From the NCBI RefSeq assembly GCF_022788635.1, contig NZ_CP076024.1, positions 3,945,503 through 4,009,502 on the forward strand: a stretch of DNA of 64,000 nt, given 5' to 3'. Origin of the DNA: Methylobacter sp. S3L5C (GTDB taxonomy: Bacteria; Pseudomonadota; Gammaproteobacteria; Methylococcales; Methylomonadaceae). A model generated the notes under the pieces. It did no database searches. It was not told where the DNA came from and saw only the letters and a program-made list of their open reading frames with translations. The position numbers and the translations under genes were made by a program. Shown here piece after piece: positions 1 to 7,888 of the stretch (positions are counted from its first letter, which is position 1; each line of letters begins with the position of its first letter).

Positions 1-179
1 CAATTTATGGTGTCCGAATTAAAGATGGCGCATTGGTTGCCAAACAAACCTTGGCAGGAGCAGGACGCCCGCTTTCCTCGCCATTAATCTACGGCAATAA
101 ACTTTATGTAGCTTCGATAATGCCGGATACGAACAAAGCCATGATAGAGGCTTACCAAATTAACACTGCCCATCATTGA
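1..179 (+). CDS. C-terminal end of a beta-propeller-like (PQQ/WD-type) protein, partial
   Basis: The open frame enters from the left edge (codons start at base 3) and stops at TGA 177-179, giving about 58 residues. The visible end has a blade-like pattern: a lysine-rich turn, GAGRPLSSP, then LIYGNKLYVAS, which resembles the repeated strands of PQQ-like or BamB-like beta-propellers. The start and any signal peptide lie outside the window, so the protein cannot be named. The next gene on this strand begins about 120 bases downstream behind its own regulatory site, so the two are probably not co-transcribed. The propeller call is inference from a short stretch. Confidence 0.55.
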   Translation, partial: IYGVRIKDGALVAKQTLAGAGRPLSSPLIYGNKLYVASIMPDTNKAMIEAYQINTAHH

Positions 180-207
180 TATTGCCCTATCAATTTCAAA
201 CACTTTA

Positions 208-247
208 CTGTCACAAAACTATCATAAAAATGTCATCATGCTTTAAC
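208..247 (+). promoter_or_regulatory. Pho-box-like direct-repeat array
   Basis: Four 7-base half-sites repeat every 11 bases: CTGTCAC (208-214), CTATCAT (219-225), ATGTCAT (230-236) and a weaker CTTTAAC (241-247). They are separated by AAAA, AAAA and CATG. This is the architecture of PhoB-binding sites (CTGTCAT repeated with 4-base A/T-rich spacers). It lies about 50 bases upstream of a 45-codon ORF on the same strand, suggesting control by phosphate starvation. PhoB itself is not in the window. Confidence 0.72.
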
Positions 248-257
248 AAAATGCAAT

Positions 258-286
258 CACAATAACTTTATTAAATCGTTATTGTG
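258..286 (+). promoter_or_regulatory. 9-bp inverted repeat in the leader of the 45-aa ORF
   Basis: CACAATAAC (258-266) and GTTATTGTG (278-286) are perfect inverted repeats with an 11-base A/T-rich centre. The right arm ends 11 bases before the ATG at 298 and covers the only purine-rich stretch (GTGAG) that could act as a ribosome binding site. It could be an operator or an RNA hairpin limiting translation; the sequence does not distinguish these. Confidence 0.45.
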
Positions 287-297
287 AGCTAACTGCC

Positions 298-435
298 ATG
301 AATAAACCCATCATCAAAAGCGACCAGATCAATGCTACCACTATTATGTATGGCTCACTAACAATGGTTTTTTTTGGCTTGCTGGTATCTTGGGGTGTTG
401 AACGCCTAATGAAAGAATTATTTCAGTTAGGCTAG
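298..435 (+). CDS. Small single-span membrane protein, Pho-box fronted, unknown family
   Basis: This 45-residue ORF runs from ATG 298 to TAG 435. It has a polar N-terminus (MNKPIIKSDQINATT), one hydrophobic segment of about 20 residues (roughly residues 16-35, including MVFFGLLVSWGV) and a short amphipathic tail ending FQLG. I do not recognise the family. A Pho-box-like array sits immediately upstream and an inverted repeat lies just before the start codon, so phosphate-responsive expression is plausible. Two small hairpins follow the stop codon. The Shine-Dalgarno is weak (GTGAG). Support for it being a real gene is the upstream regulatory architecture and the sensible membrane topology. Confidence 0.55.
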   Translation: MNKPIIKSDQINATTIMYGSLTMVFFGLLVSWGVERLMKELFQLG

Positions 436-753
436 CCTCCCTAAACCGCACAAGTCAGGTATGCCTGACACGGCGAAATTTATTTGCCGTTCATAAAACC
501 CTGAAACCAATAACAGAATCGTCTGCCAGTTAATTTTATCCTCTTACTTATTCACGCCAACATCCTCAAAAACTCACCAAAATCAGGGCCCCATAGCCTA
601 TCCTTGCTGATTAATTCTCTTTAAAAAAACCTCTGTAGCTGTTTAGGACAGATATTGGTTGTATAATTAAAGGTAAACAGCTTATCTTGCTATGACATTC
701 ATTCTGTCTGATCATGATAAGATTTTTAATCAGCAAATATTATGAGTTAAATT
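436..753. other. Intergenic region with two small hairpins and probable pepA promoter
   Basis: Two adjacent hairpins follow the small ORF: GTCAGG-TATG-CCTGAC (454-469) and ACGGC...GCCGT (470-490). Neither is followed by a clear T-run. A TATAAT hexamer at 662-667, about 90 bases upstream of pepA, is a possible -10 element with no good -35. I see no gene here. Confidence 0.5.
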
Positions 754-2241
754 ATGGAATATGCTATAGAAACCGCGCCATTAGAAACATTACAATGTGA
801 TTGTCTTATTGTCGGTGTTTACCAGGACCTGCAACTCAGCGCATCTGCAAACTCAGTCAACGTTAATACTCAGGGACTGATTAACAAAATTCTTGCCCGT
901 GGTGACATTAGCGGTAAAAATGGCGAAACCGTGTTAATAAATGCTATCCAGGATAGCTCTATTGAACGTATTTTGCTGGTCGGGCTGGGTGAAAACCAGG
1001 CCTTATCTGGCAAAAATTACAAAAAAGCACTGCTTGCCGCCATTAACAGTCTTAAAAAAACATCCATTAAATCAGTTGTCTGTAGCTTGGCAGATGCTGA
1101 CGTTATTGATGCTGATCGACAATGGAAAACCCGCCAAATCATCGAAGTATTTAGCGATGCCATTTATCAATTTACTGCCTACAAATCGAATAAAGAAACG
1201 GACAGTAAAGTTGAGAAAATCTGCATTACCACGCCAGAAGCTGAACGTGGACTTGCCCAAGCCGGCCTGACTCAAGGGAAAGCTATTGCCGAAGGCGTCA
1301 ATCTGACCAAACTGTTAAGTGATTTACCGGGTAATATCTGTACGCCAACCTACCTTGCCGAGCAAGCACTTGAGTTGGGCAAGCAATACCCCAGCCTTGA
1401 TATTAGCATCCTTGAAGAAGCCGACATGGAAAAGTTGGGAATGGGCGCTTTATTATCGGTTTCACGCGGTAGCCGCCAACCCGCTAAAATGATTACGCTG
1501 GATTATCGCGGCGGTGAAAAGAACGGCAAGCCCATCGTGTTGATCGGCAAAGGCCTGACTTTTGATGCCGGTGGTATTTCCTTAAAACAAGCTCCCGGCA
1601 TGGATGAGATGAAATATGATATGTGCGGTGGTGCAACGGTTCTTGGAACGTTGCTGGCTGCAGCACAAATGCAGTTGCCACTGAATATTATCGGCCTGAT
1701 TGCTTCCTCGGAAAATATGCCCGATGGTGACGCCAATAAACCTGGAGATATTTTAACCAGTATGTCCGGAAAAACCATTGAAGTATTAAATACGGATGCT
1801 GAAGGCCGCCTGCTTCTTTGTGACGCCTTAACGTATGCAGAAAGATTTAACCCTGATGTCGTGATAGACATGGCAACGTTAACCGGTGCCTGCCTGGTGG
1901 CCTTGGGCCGTGTCCCCAGCGGCTTGCTTGGTAATAATGACGCTTTGTGTAATGACTTGTTGGCCGCCGGTGAAACGTCTACCGATAGCCTGTGGCGCTT
2001 GCCTTTGTGGGAAGAATATCAGGAGCAAATCAAATCCAATTTTGCCGATCTGGCTAATGTTGGCGGTAAAGATGCCGGTACTATTACTGCAGCCTGCTTC
2101 CTGTCACACTTTGCTGAAAACTTCCACTGGGCGCATCTCGATATTGCCGGTACAGCATGGCGCACTGGTCCTACCAAGGGTGCAACCGGTCGTCCGGTGC
2201 CGTTATTAAGCCAATACCTGATTAACCGGGCGCATGGCTGA
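754..2241 (+). CDS. pepA: Leucyl aminopeptidase (cytosol aminopeptidase, M17 family)
   Basis: This two-metal aminopeptidase of 495 residues, close to the usual family length, removes N-terminal residues from peptides in the cytoplasm. The M17 signature NTDAEGRL is at about residues 346-353, and the metal/catalytic segment GKGLTFDAGGISLK is at about 265-278. Family members form hexamers, and E. coli PepA also acts as a DNA-binding accessory protein (XerCD recombination, carAB control). The gene overlaps the start of holC by 8 bases, an order conserved in many gammaproteobacteria (pepA-holC-valS). The assigned ATG is preceded by an A/T-rich region with a weak ribosome binding site. Confidence 0.96.
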   Translation: MEYAIETAPLETLQCDCLIVGVYQDLQLSASANSVNVNTQGLINKILARGDISGKNGETVLINAIQDSSIERILLVGLGENQALSGKNYKKALLAAINSLKKTSIKSVVCSLADADVIDADRQWKTRQIIEVFSDAIYQFTAYKSNKETDSKVEKICITTPEAERGLAQAGLTQGKAIAEGVNLTKLLSDLPGNICTPTYLAEQALELGKQYPSLDISILEEADMEKLGMGALLSVSRGSRQPAKMITLDYRGGEKNGKPIVLIGKGLTFDAGGISLKQAPGMDEMKYDMCGGATVLGTLLAAAQMQLPLNIIGLIASSENMPDGDANKPGDILTSMSGKTIEVLNTDAEGRLLLCDALTYAERFNPDVVIDMATLTGACLVALGRVPSGLLGNNDALCNDLLAAGETSTDSLWRLPLWEEYQEQIKSNFADLANVGGKDAGTITAACFLSHFAENFHWAHLDIAGTAWRTGPTKGATGRPVPLLSQYLINRAHG

Positions 2242-2719
2242 AGTCAGCTTTTATATCCTGCCGTCACAATCGATACAGGAACGCGATGAGTTTGCCTGCA
2301 AACTCATCGAGAAGGCCTATCGTAACGGTTGTTTTTGTTATGTACTCACTGATAATACAGAACAAAGCCAAAAAATAGACGACCTGCTCTGGACTTTCAG
2401 GGCAGGCAGTTTTATTCCACACCAGATTTACACGGGCGAATTGCCATTTATCGCCAAGGATGGTGTGTATGCCGAAAGCTCGCAGGTAGCGAGCTCGGCC
2501 ATTGAAAAAGTCATTTTGATTGGCTCACTTGATGTGCCTGAGCATTGGCAAAACACCGTTATTAACCTGTCTTCGCATTGCCCCGAACACTTCGACAAAA
2601 TCGAACGCATTTTTGAGATACTGGATAATAGCGAAACCGCCAAAGAACTGGGTAGAAATCGCTACCGACACTATCAGCAGTCAGGTTTAACCATAACTAC
2701 CCATAAGATTGGGCATTAA
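2234..2719 (+). CDS. holC: DNA polymerase III chi subunit, with a short in-frame insertion
   Basis: This 161-residue protein matches HolC, the clamp-loader accessory subunit that links the replicase to single-strand binding protein through the psi subunit. Recognisable features are the start VSFYILPS, the block DDLLW...GSFIPH, and the C-terminal RYRHYQQSG, matching RYKAYRVAG of E. coli. It overlaps pepA by 8 bases and is followed by valS after about 115 bases. At about residues 72-89 the segment [18 protein letters not shown] replaces a stretch that is differently composed in E. coli. The same IAxDGVYA sequence occurs inside the neighbouring valS, so this looks like a mobile or duplicated coding insertion. 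Confidence 0.93.
   Translation: MAEVSFYILPSQSIQERDEFACKLIEKAYRNGCFCYVLTDNTEQSQKIDDLLWTFRAGSFIPHQIYTGELPFIAKDGVYAESSQVASSAIEKVILIGSLDVPEHWQNTVINLSSHCPEHFDKIERIFEILDNSETAKELGRNRYRHYQQSGLTITTHKIGH
2448..2500 (+). repeat. Coding repeat element, copy 1 (inside holC)
   Basis: This roughly 53-base segment shares TTATCGCCA, GATGGTGTGTATGCCG and AAGC, in the same order and reading frame, with a segment of valS. Its right half is a perfect hairpin: AGCTCGC, 5-base loop, GCGAGCT. It keeps the reading frame and encodes [17 protein letters not shown]. The boundaries are estimated from alignment with copy 2 by eye. Confidence 0.6.
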
Positions 2720-2835
2720 TTGCGTGTAATCAGGGTCATGTAAACCGGCGAACCAACACCGTATCCTTTTGGTTACCATGCAATAAAACCAACCCAACCA
2801 AATACCTAATTTTTCACAAAAATAATAACGCATCC

Positions 2836-5697
2836 ATGGAAAAAATATACGCTCCGCATTCAATTGAACAACGCTGGTATCAAACTTGGGAAGAAAAAGG
2901 CTACTTTGCCGCCAAATCGGAAGGTGAATCTTATTGCATCATGATCCCACCGCCTAATGTCACCGGCAGCTTACATATGGGTCATGCCTTTCAGGATACC
3001 ATTATGGATGCCCTAACCCGCTATCACCGTATGAAAGGCTATAGCACCTTATGGCAACCGGGCACTGACCATGCGGGTATTGCTACGCAAATGGTGGTCG
3101 AACGGCTATGTAATACCGAAGGCCAAACCCGCCATGATTTGGGGCGCGAAAAATTTCTTGAAAAAGTCTGGCAATGGAAAGAAGAATCCGGCGGTACGAT
3201 TACCCGTCAACTGCGGCGTATGGGCTCTTCCCTGGATTGGGACAGGGAACGTTTTACGATGGATGACGGTATGTCTGATGCCGTGCAAGCCGTATTTATA
3301 CAACTTTATGAAGAAGGCCTGATTTATCGCGGCAAGCGTCTGGTCAACTGGGATCCTGTTTTGCATACCGCGGTATCTGATCTGGAAGTGCTTTCTGAAG
3401 AAGAAAACGGTTTTATGTGGCACCTGCGTTATCCTTTGTCTAATGGCCAAGGCCATTTGGTAGTTGCGACCACGCGCCCTGAAACCATGCTTGGTGATGC
3501 AGCAGTAGCGATACATCCCAATGATGACCGTTACAAACATTTACTGGGCGAATTTGTGGAACTGCCATTAACCGGTCGTCGCATTCCCATTATTGCCGAT
3601 GACTATGTTGATCCTGAATTTGGTACAGGCTGTGTCAAAATTACGCCTGCCCATGACTTTAACGATTACGAAGTGTGGACACGTCATCGCCATACCTCAG
3701 CCATTCAGGATTTACCCCATGGCGGCCTGATTAATATTTTAACGGTTAATGCTGCAATACGCAGTAATGCCGAGGATGAAAATGAGCTGATCCCGCAAAA
3801 ATATTGCGGCCTTGATCGTTTTGAAGCCCGTAAAGTCATGGTTGCTGATCTGGAAGCACTCGATTTGCTGGAAAAAATTGCTGACCATAAATTAATGGTG
3901 CCGCGCGGCGACCGTACCAACAGTGTTATCGAACCCTTATTAACGGATCAGTGGTACGTTAAGGTCGCGCCGTTGGCAGAACCTGCGATTGCTGCGGTTG
4001 AAAACGGCGATATCAAGTTTGTGCCGGACAACTGGAAAAATACCTATTTCGACTGGATGCGCAATATTCAGGACTGGTGTATTTCCCGGCAAATATGGTG
4101 GGGTCATCGTATCCCGGCCTGGTATGACGAACTGGGTAATATTTACGTTGGCAACTCTGAGCAGGACATTCGCGACAAACACAATCTATCAGCGGACTAT
4201 GCACTCAGACAGGATGAAGATGTTCTGGATACCTGGTTTTCTTCCGCATTATGGCCTTTTTCTACCTTGGGCTGGCCGGAAAATACTGAGGAACTGGCCA
4301 AGCATTACCCAACCAGTGTTCTGGTAACGGGTTTTGACATTATTTTCTTCTGGGTAGCCAGGATGATTATGATGGGCCTGAAATTCCAGGGTGCGGTGCC
4401 GTTTAAAGAGGTTTATATCCATGGCTTGGTGCGTGATGCCGAAGGCCAAAAAATGTCCAAATCCAAAGGTAACGTACTCGACCCGATTGATATCATCGAC
4501 GGTATAGAACTGGAAACTTTGGTAGCAAAACGCATTTCAGGCATGATGCAACCGCATTTAGCCAAAAAAATCGAACAAGATACACGTAAACATTTTCCGG
4601 ATGGCATCCAATCTTACGGTACCGATGCCTTGCGCTTCACTTTTGCTTCTTTGGCATCTACGGGACGGGATATTCGTTTTGATCTTGCCAGAACCGAAGG
4701 TTATCGCAATTTTTGCAATAAACTCTGGAATGCTGCACGTTTCGTATTGATGAACACCGAAGAACAGGATAACGGTTTATCTGATGCACCGTGCACCTAC
4801 ACACAAGTTGATCGCTGGATTATTTCCAGACTGGATCAAGTAACAGCGACTACCAGCAACGCGATTGATAATTATCGTTTTGACCTGGCGGCACAAGCGA
4901 TTTATGAATTTACCTGGAATGAATATTGCGACTGGTATCTGGAACTGGCAAAAATATCGCTGCAATCCGATGATGCAGCTCTTCAACGCGGTACCCGCAA
5001 AACGCTGTTGACCGTTTTAGAGTCTATCTTACGCTTGGCACATCCCATCATGCCATTTATCACTGAAGAAATCTGGCAACGTGTAGCACCGTTAGCAGGG
5101 ATTATCGCCAGTGATGGTGTGTATGCCGCAAGCCACTCGGGAACTGGCGCAGCGAACGCTGAATCCATCATGCTGCAACCTTATCCAATCGCTGATGGAG
5201 CACGGATTGATAACAATGCGGTCGCTGAAATCAATTGGGTTATGAACTTTATTTTAGGTGTGCGCCGTATTCGTGGTGAAATGAACATTGCCCCTGGTAA
5301 GCCTTTACCGGTATTACTACAAGATGGCTCAGTGACTGACCAGGATTACTTAACGAATAGCTCGGCTTATTTAAAAAGACTGGGCCGCTTGGAGTCTATT
5401 ACCTGGCTAAATAGCGATGACGCAACGCCTGAATCGGCGATTGCCTTGGTTGGTGAATTGAAAATTCTGATCCCTATGGCAGGCCTTATAGATAAAGAGG
5501 CTGAACTGGCACGATTGGAAAAAGAAATACAAAAGATTAAAAATGATCTGCCGAGAATTGAAGGCAAGTTAAGCAACCCCACCTTTATTGATAAAGCGCC
5601 ACCTGAAGTTATTGACAAAGAAAAAACCAAGCTGGCGGATTTACTGTCAAATCTAAACAACCTTGAACAACAACAAACCAAGATTCAGTTGCTATAA
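2836..5697 (+). CDS. valS: Valyl-tRNA synthetase
   Basis: This class I aminoacyl-tRNA synthetase of 953 residues charges tRNA-Val with valine. The HIGH-type motif is HMGH at about residues 47-50 after PPPNVTGSL, and the KMSKS loop is exact at about 539-543. The CP1 editing domain includes [10 protein letters not shown] and [20 protein letters not shown]-terminal coiled-coil arm ([16 protein letters not shown]) lies at about 890-945. Two stretches look longer than in E. coli ValS: about 10 residues after EVWTRH (near residue 285), and about 18 residues near 756-774 ([19 protein letters not shown]) just before ESIMLQPYP. The second shares a repeat with holC. A strong terminator follows at 5809. 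Confidence 0.97.
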   Translation: MEKIYAPHSIEQRWYQTWEEKGYFAAKSEGESYCIMIPPPNVTGSLHMGHAFQDTIMDALTRYHRMKGYSTLWQPGTDHAGIATQMVVERLCNTEGQTRHDLGREKFLEKVWQWKEESGGTITRQLRRMGSSLDWDRERFTMDDGMSDAVQAVFIQLYEEGLIYRGKRLVNWDPVLHTAVSDLEVLSEEENGFMWHLRYPLSNGQGHLVVATTRPETMLGDAAVAIHPNDDRYKHLLGEFVELPLTGRRIPIIADDYVDPEFGTGCVKITPAHDFNDYEVWTRHRHTSAIQDLPHGGLINILTVNAAIRSNAEDENELIPQKYCGLDRFEARKVMVADLEALDLLEKIADHKLMVPRGDRTNSVIEPLLTDQWYVKVAPLAEPAIAAVENGDIKFVPDNWKNTYFDWMRNIQDWCISRQIWWGHRIPAWYDELGNIYVGNSEQDIRDKHNLSADYALRQDEDVLDTWFSSALWPFSTLGWPENTEELAKHYPTSVLVTGFDIIFFWVARMIMMGLKFQGAVPFKEVYIHGLVRDAEGQKMSKSKGNVLDPIDIIDGIELETLVAKRISGMMQPHLAKKIEQDTRKHFPDGIQSYGTDALRFTFASLASTGRDIRFDLARTEGYRNFCNKLWNAARFVLMNTEEQDNGLSDAPCTYTQVDRWIISRLDQVTATTSNAIDNYRFDLAAQAIYEFTWNEYCDWYLELAKISLQSDDAALQRGTRKTLLTVLESILRLAHPIMPFITEEIWQRVAPLAGIIASDGVYAASHSGTGAANAESIMLQPYPIADGARIDNNAVAEINWVMNFILGVRRIRGEMNIAPGKPLPVLLQDGSVTDQDYLTNSSAYLKRLGRLESITWLNSDDATPESAIALVGELKILIPMAGLIDKEAELARLEKEIQKIKNDLPRIEGKLSNPTFIDKAPPEVIDKEKTKLADLLSNLNNLEQQQTKIQLL
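5102..5156 (+). repeat. Coding repeat element, copy 2 (inside valS)
   Basis: The segment matches the holC copy at TTATCGCCA, GATGGTGTGTATGCCG and AAGC, in the same reading frame. Its ends form an imperfect palindrome: CGCCAGT (5106-5112) pairs with ACTGGCG (5143-5149). It encodes [17 protein letters not shown] at a position where E. coli ValS goes directly from the conserved tryptophan helix to the IMLQP block. Confidence 0.6.
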
Positions 5698-5808
5698 AAT
5701 AGCAACAGTTTGGGTTAACAAGTCGTTCGGGACGCTACAGGTAACCAGAAAGTATTCCCGCTCCACGCTGAAAAAGCAGTGATTTATTGACGCTGCTTTG
5801 AGAATAAA

Positions 5809-5843
5809 ATGCCCCGTCAGGAAACTAACGGGGCATTTTTTTT
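5809..5843 (+). terminator. Rho-independent terminator after valS
   Basis: AATGCCCCGT (5809-5818) pairs perfectly with ACGGGGCATT (5828-5837) and is followed by a run of T. It lies 112 bases after the valS stop. Confidence 0.9.
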
Positions 5844-5927
5844 GGATTCTGTGACCAAATTATATTCGATCAGCTTGACATGATAAACTACGAAGGAAAA
5901 AAATCGACCAAAAATAGTCAAGGGATT

Positions 5928-6860
5928 TTAGCCTTTACCTCGAGTCCGGGTCCGGGTCGGTGATTTATCCTTTGTCGTTTCCATGGTTTCAAAACGTTTT
6001 TCAATAAACTGTATAATCAATTCGGCAATATCTTTTTCACTGGCCGCTTCAATACCTTTTAAACCGGGTGATGAGTTAACTTCCATAATAACCGGACCAT
6101 GATTTGAACGCAGCAAATCAACACCACAGACATTCAATCCCATTATTTTTGCTGCACGCACTGCGGTTGAGCGCTCTTCAGGTGTCAAACGTATCAGGGC
6201 TGCCGAGCCACCACGATGCAAATTTGAACGAAACTCACCATCCAAAGCTTGCCTCTTCATGGCTGCGACGACTTTATCGCCAACCACAAAACAGCGTATA
6301 TCACTGCCACCCGCTTCTTTAATAAACTCCTGAACCATAATATTGGCATTCAGGCCCATAAAAGCTTGAATAACACTTTCAGCGGCATTATGGGTTTCTG
6401 CCAATACCACGCCAATACCTTGAGTACCTTGCAACAGTTTAATCACTAATGGGGCGCCACCGACTTGAGAAATTAAATCTTCAATATCATCCGGGTTATT
6501 GGCAAAACCGGTTACTGGCAGACCGATACCTTTTCTGGCGAGTAACTGAACCGAGCGTAATTTATCTCTTGAACGTGAGATGGCTACCGACTCATTTAGA
6601 GGAAAAACATTCATCATTTCAAATTGCCTGAGTACTGCAGTACCGTAAAATGTCACTGAAGCACCAATTCTTGGAATAACAGCATCAAATCCGGTTAAAT
6701 CTTCTCCCCGATAATGGATGGATGGATTATGCGAGGTAATATTCATATAGCAACGCAAAACATCCAAAACCCGTACCTCATGTCCGCGTGCTTGCGCTGC
6801 TTCAACCAATCGAGCGGTTGAATAGAGTTTAGCGTTACGGGATAAAATAGCAATTTTCAT
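5928..6860 (-). CDS. rimK: Ribosomal protein S6 glutamate ligase, ATP-grasp family
   Basis: The protein aligns closely with RimK, which adds glutamates to the C-terminus of ribosomal protein S6. Seen are the N-terminal [23 protein letters not shown], the ATP-grasp segments [11 protein letters not shown] and [10 protein letters not shown], and SNLHRGG. I start it at the Met at 6860 because MKIAILSR is the conserved beginning; an upstream Met at 6878 adds six residues without conservation. The C-terminus ends in an arginine/threonine-rich tail (RTRTRGKG). It stands alone between converging and diverging neighbours. Confidence 0.94.
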   Translation of the reverse strand: MKIAILSRNAKLYSTARLVEAAQARGHEVRVLDVLRCYMNITSHNPSIHYRGEDLTGFDAVIPRIGASVTFYGTAVLRQFEMMNVFPLNESVAISRSRDKLRSVQLLARKGIGLPVTGFANNPDDIEDLISQVGGAPLVIKLLQGTQGIGVVLAETHNAAESVIQAFMGLNANIMVQEFIKEAGGSDIRCFVVGDKVVAAMKRQALDGEFRSNLHRGGSAALIRLTPEERSTAVRAAKIMGLNVCGVDLLRSNHGPVIMEVNSSPGLKGIEAASEKDIAELIIQFIEKRFETMETTKDKSPTRTRTRGKG

Positions 6861-7137
6861 AGTTTCTCTAATTAGCACTTAAGATAGTGCTATATTTTGG
6901 CATGAAATATGGCAACAAACCTAAAAATTTACCTGATCAGTAGTAAAGACAATGGGTTTATAAAGGAATACAGAGACATAGACGTCTTACAATTTGACGT
7001 AGCTAGCGATAGACAATCGTTATTATCAGGAAAAGTACGTAAGTGGGCGAGCACTCTATCCAATTTGATTGCAAACAAGTAACTTACTCGCCAGATATAA
7101 AAAGCATTAATTTTGAACAACTGGATTATCAATAAAA

Positions 7138-7190
7138 AAGCGAGTCGGGATCAAGCCGAAATAATGTTCCGGCTTGGTCCCGACTCGCTT
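7138..7190 (-). terminator. Long-stem terminator downstream of the cohesin-like PEP-CTERM gene
   Basis: A 21-base stem (7138-7158 with 7170-7190) carries one mismatch and an 11-base loop. Read on the minus strand it is followed by a T-run (TTTTTTA), so it terminates transcription coming from the gene ending at 7240. Confidence 0.85.
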
Positions 7191-7239
7191 GGATAATTTT
7201 TCGGATAGCAGGCTTGCCCTGCCTTGCCAGGAGTCTAGC

Positions 7240-7821
7240 CTAGACGAAACGCTTGCGAAATGCGCTAAAACTCATACCTACCAAACCGCTGATAAAAATC
7301 AGCAAGGCAGGAGGTAATGGCACGGCGCTAATAGTAAAGTTGCTACTAACGTTTATTGCTGACCGATCTTGGTTTAAAAAAGTTAAACCTTGATTAAAAT
7401 CCGATAACTCAGAATCAACAAAAATTGAGACATTACCTGCTGCCAGTGCTTGAAAATGCAAACTTGCCAGGGTTAATGTTTGTCCCACAACTACGTCATT
7501 AGTGATAGCGTCATATACCCAACCAGCGGCATTCAGACCATAATTCACTGAATTATCTTCAAACAGCGGATTGATAGTGCTACCGGTAAATGCAAGCAGA
7601 CCGTTAGTTGAATAGAGGGCATTCAAACCAAAAGCCAGCAGAGAATCGGTTAAGTCATTGGCGAACAGATCATGTACGATAACATCGACATCAAAAGAAT
7701 CACCGACCTGAACTTGGTTGCTTGCAGTATCCAGAGAAAACGAAATAATGGCGGCATGGCTTGGGGCGATGCTTAAAAGAAACACGGTAACCAGTGTTAA
7801 AATTTGAATTAGATTTTTCAT
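7240..7821 (-). CDS. Exported protein with cohesin-like domain and PEP-CTERM (VPLPP) sorting tail
   Basis: This 193-residue protein begins with a signal peptide (MKNLIQILTLVTVFLLSIAPSHA). Residues about 25-165 look like a cohesin-type beta-sandwich: VQVGDSFDVDVIV near the start, then GLNALYSTNGLLAF, then LTLASLHFQALAAGNVSIFVDS. The C-terminus is a tripartite PEP-CTERM tail: VPLPP, a hydrophobic span and FRKRFV. Such tails are processed by exosortase and place proteins at the cell surface or in the exopolysaccharide. The gene lies 67 bases downstream of the nuclease gene on the same strand, probably one operon. Because the nuclease ends in a dockerin-like segment, this protein may be its surface receptor; that is inference. 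Confidence 0.75.
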   Translation of the reverse strand: MKNLIQILTLVTVFLLSIAPSHAAIISFSLDTASNQVQVGDSFDVDVIVHDLFANDLTDSLLAFGLNALYSTNGLLAFTGSTINPLFEDNSVNYGLNAAGWVYDAITNDVVVGQTLTLASLHFQALAAGNVSIFVDSELSDFNQGLTFLNQDRSAINVSSNFTISAVPLPPALLIFISGLVGMSFSAFRKRFV

Positions 7822-7888
7822 GATTTTTATCCAAAATAGGGTTGAGGCTTGTCACCGGAAAGCGACCTGACTTTCCGGTGATGGGCGT

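Noticed and set aside
6929-7132. 67-codon minus-strand ORF between rimK and the cohesin-like gene
   Set aside because: It abuts the terminator and shows no domain or ribosome binding site.
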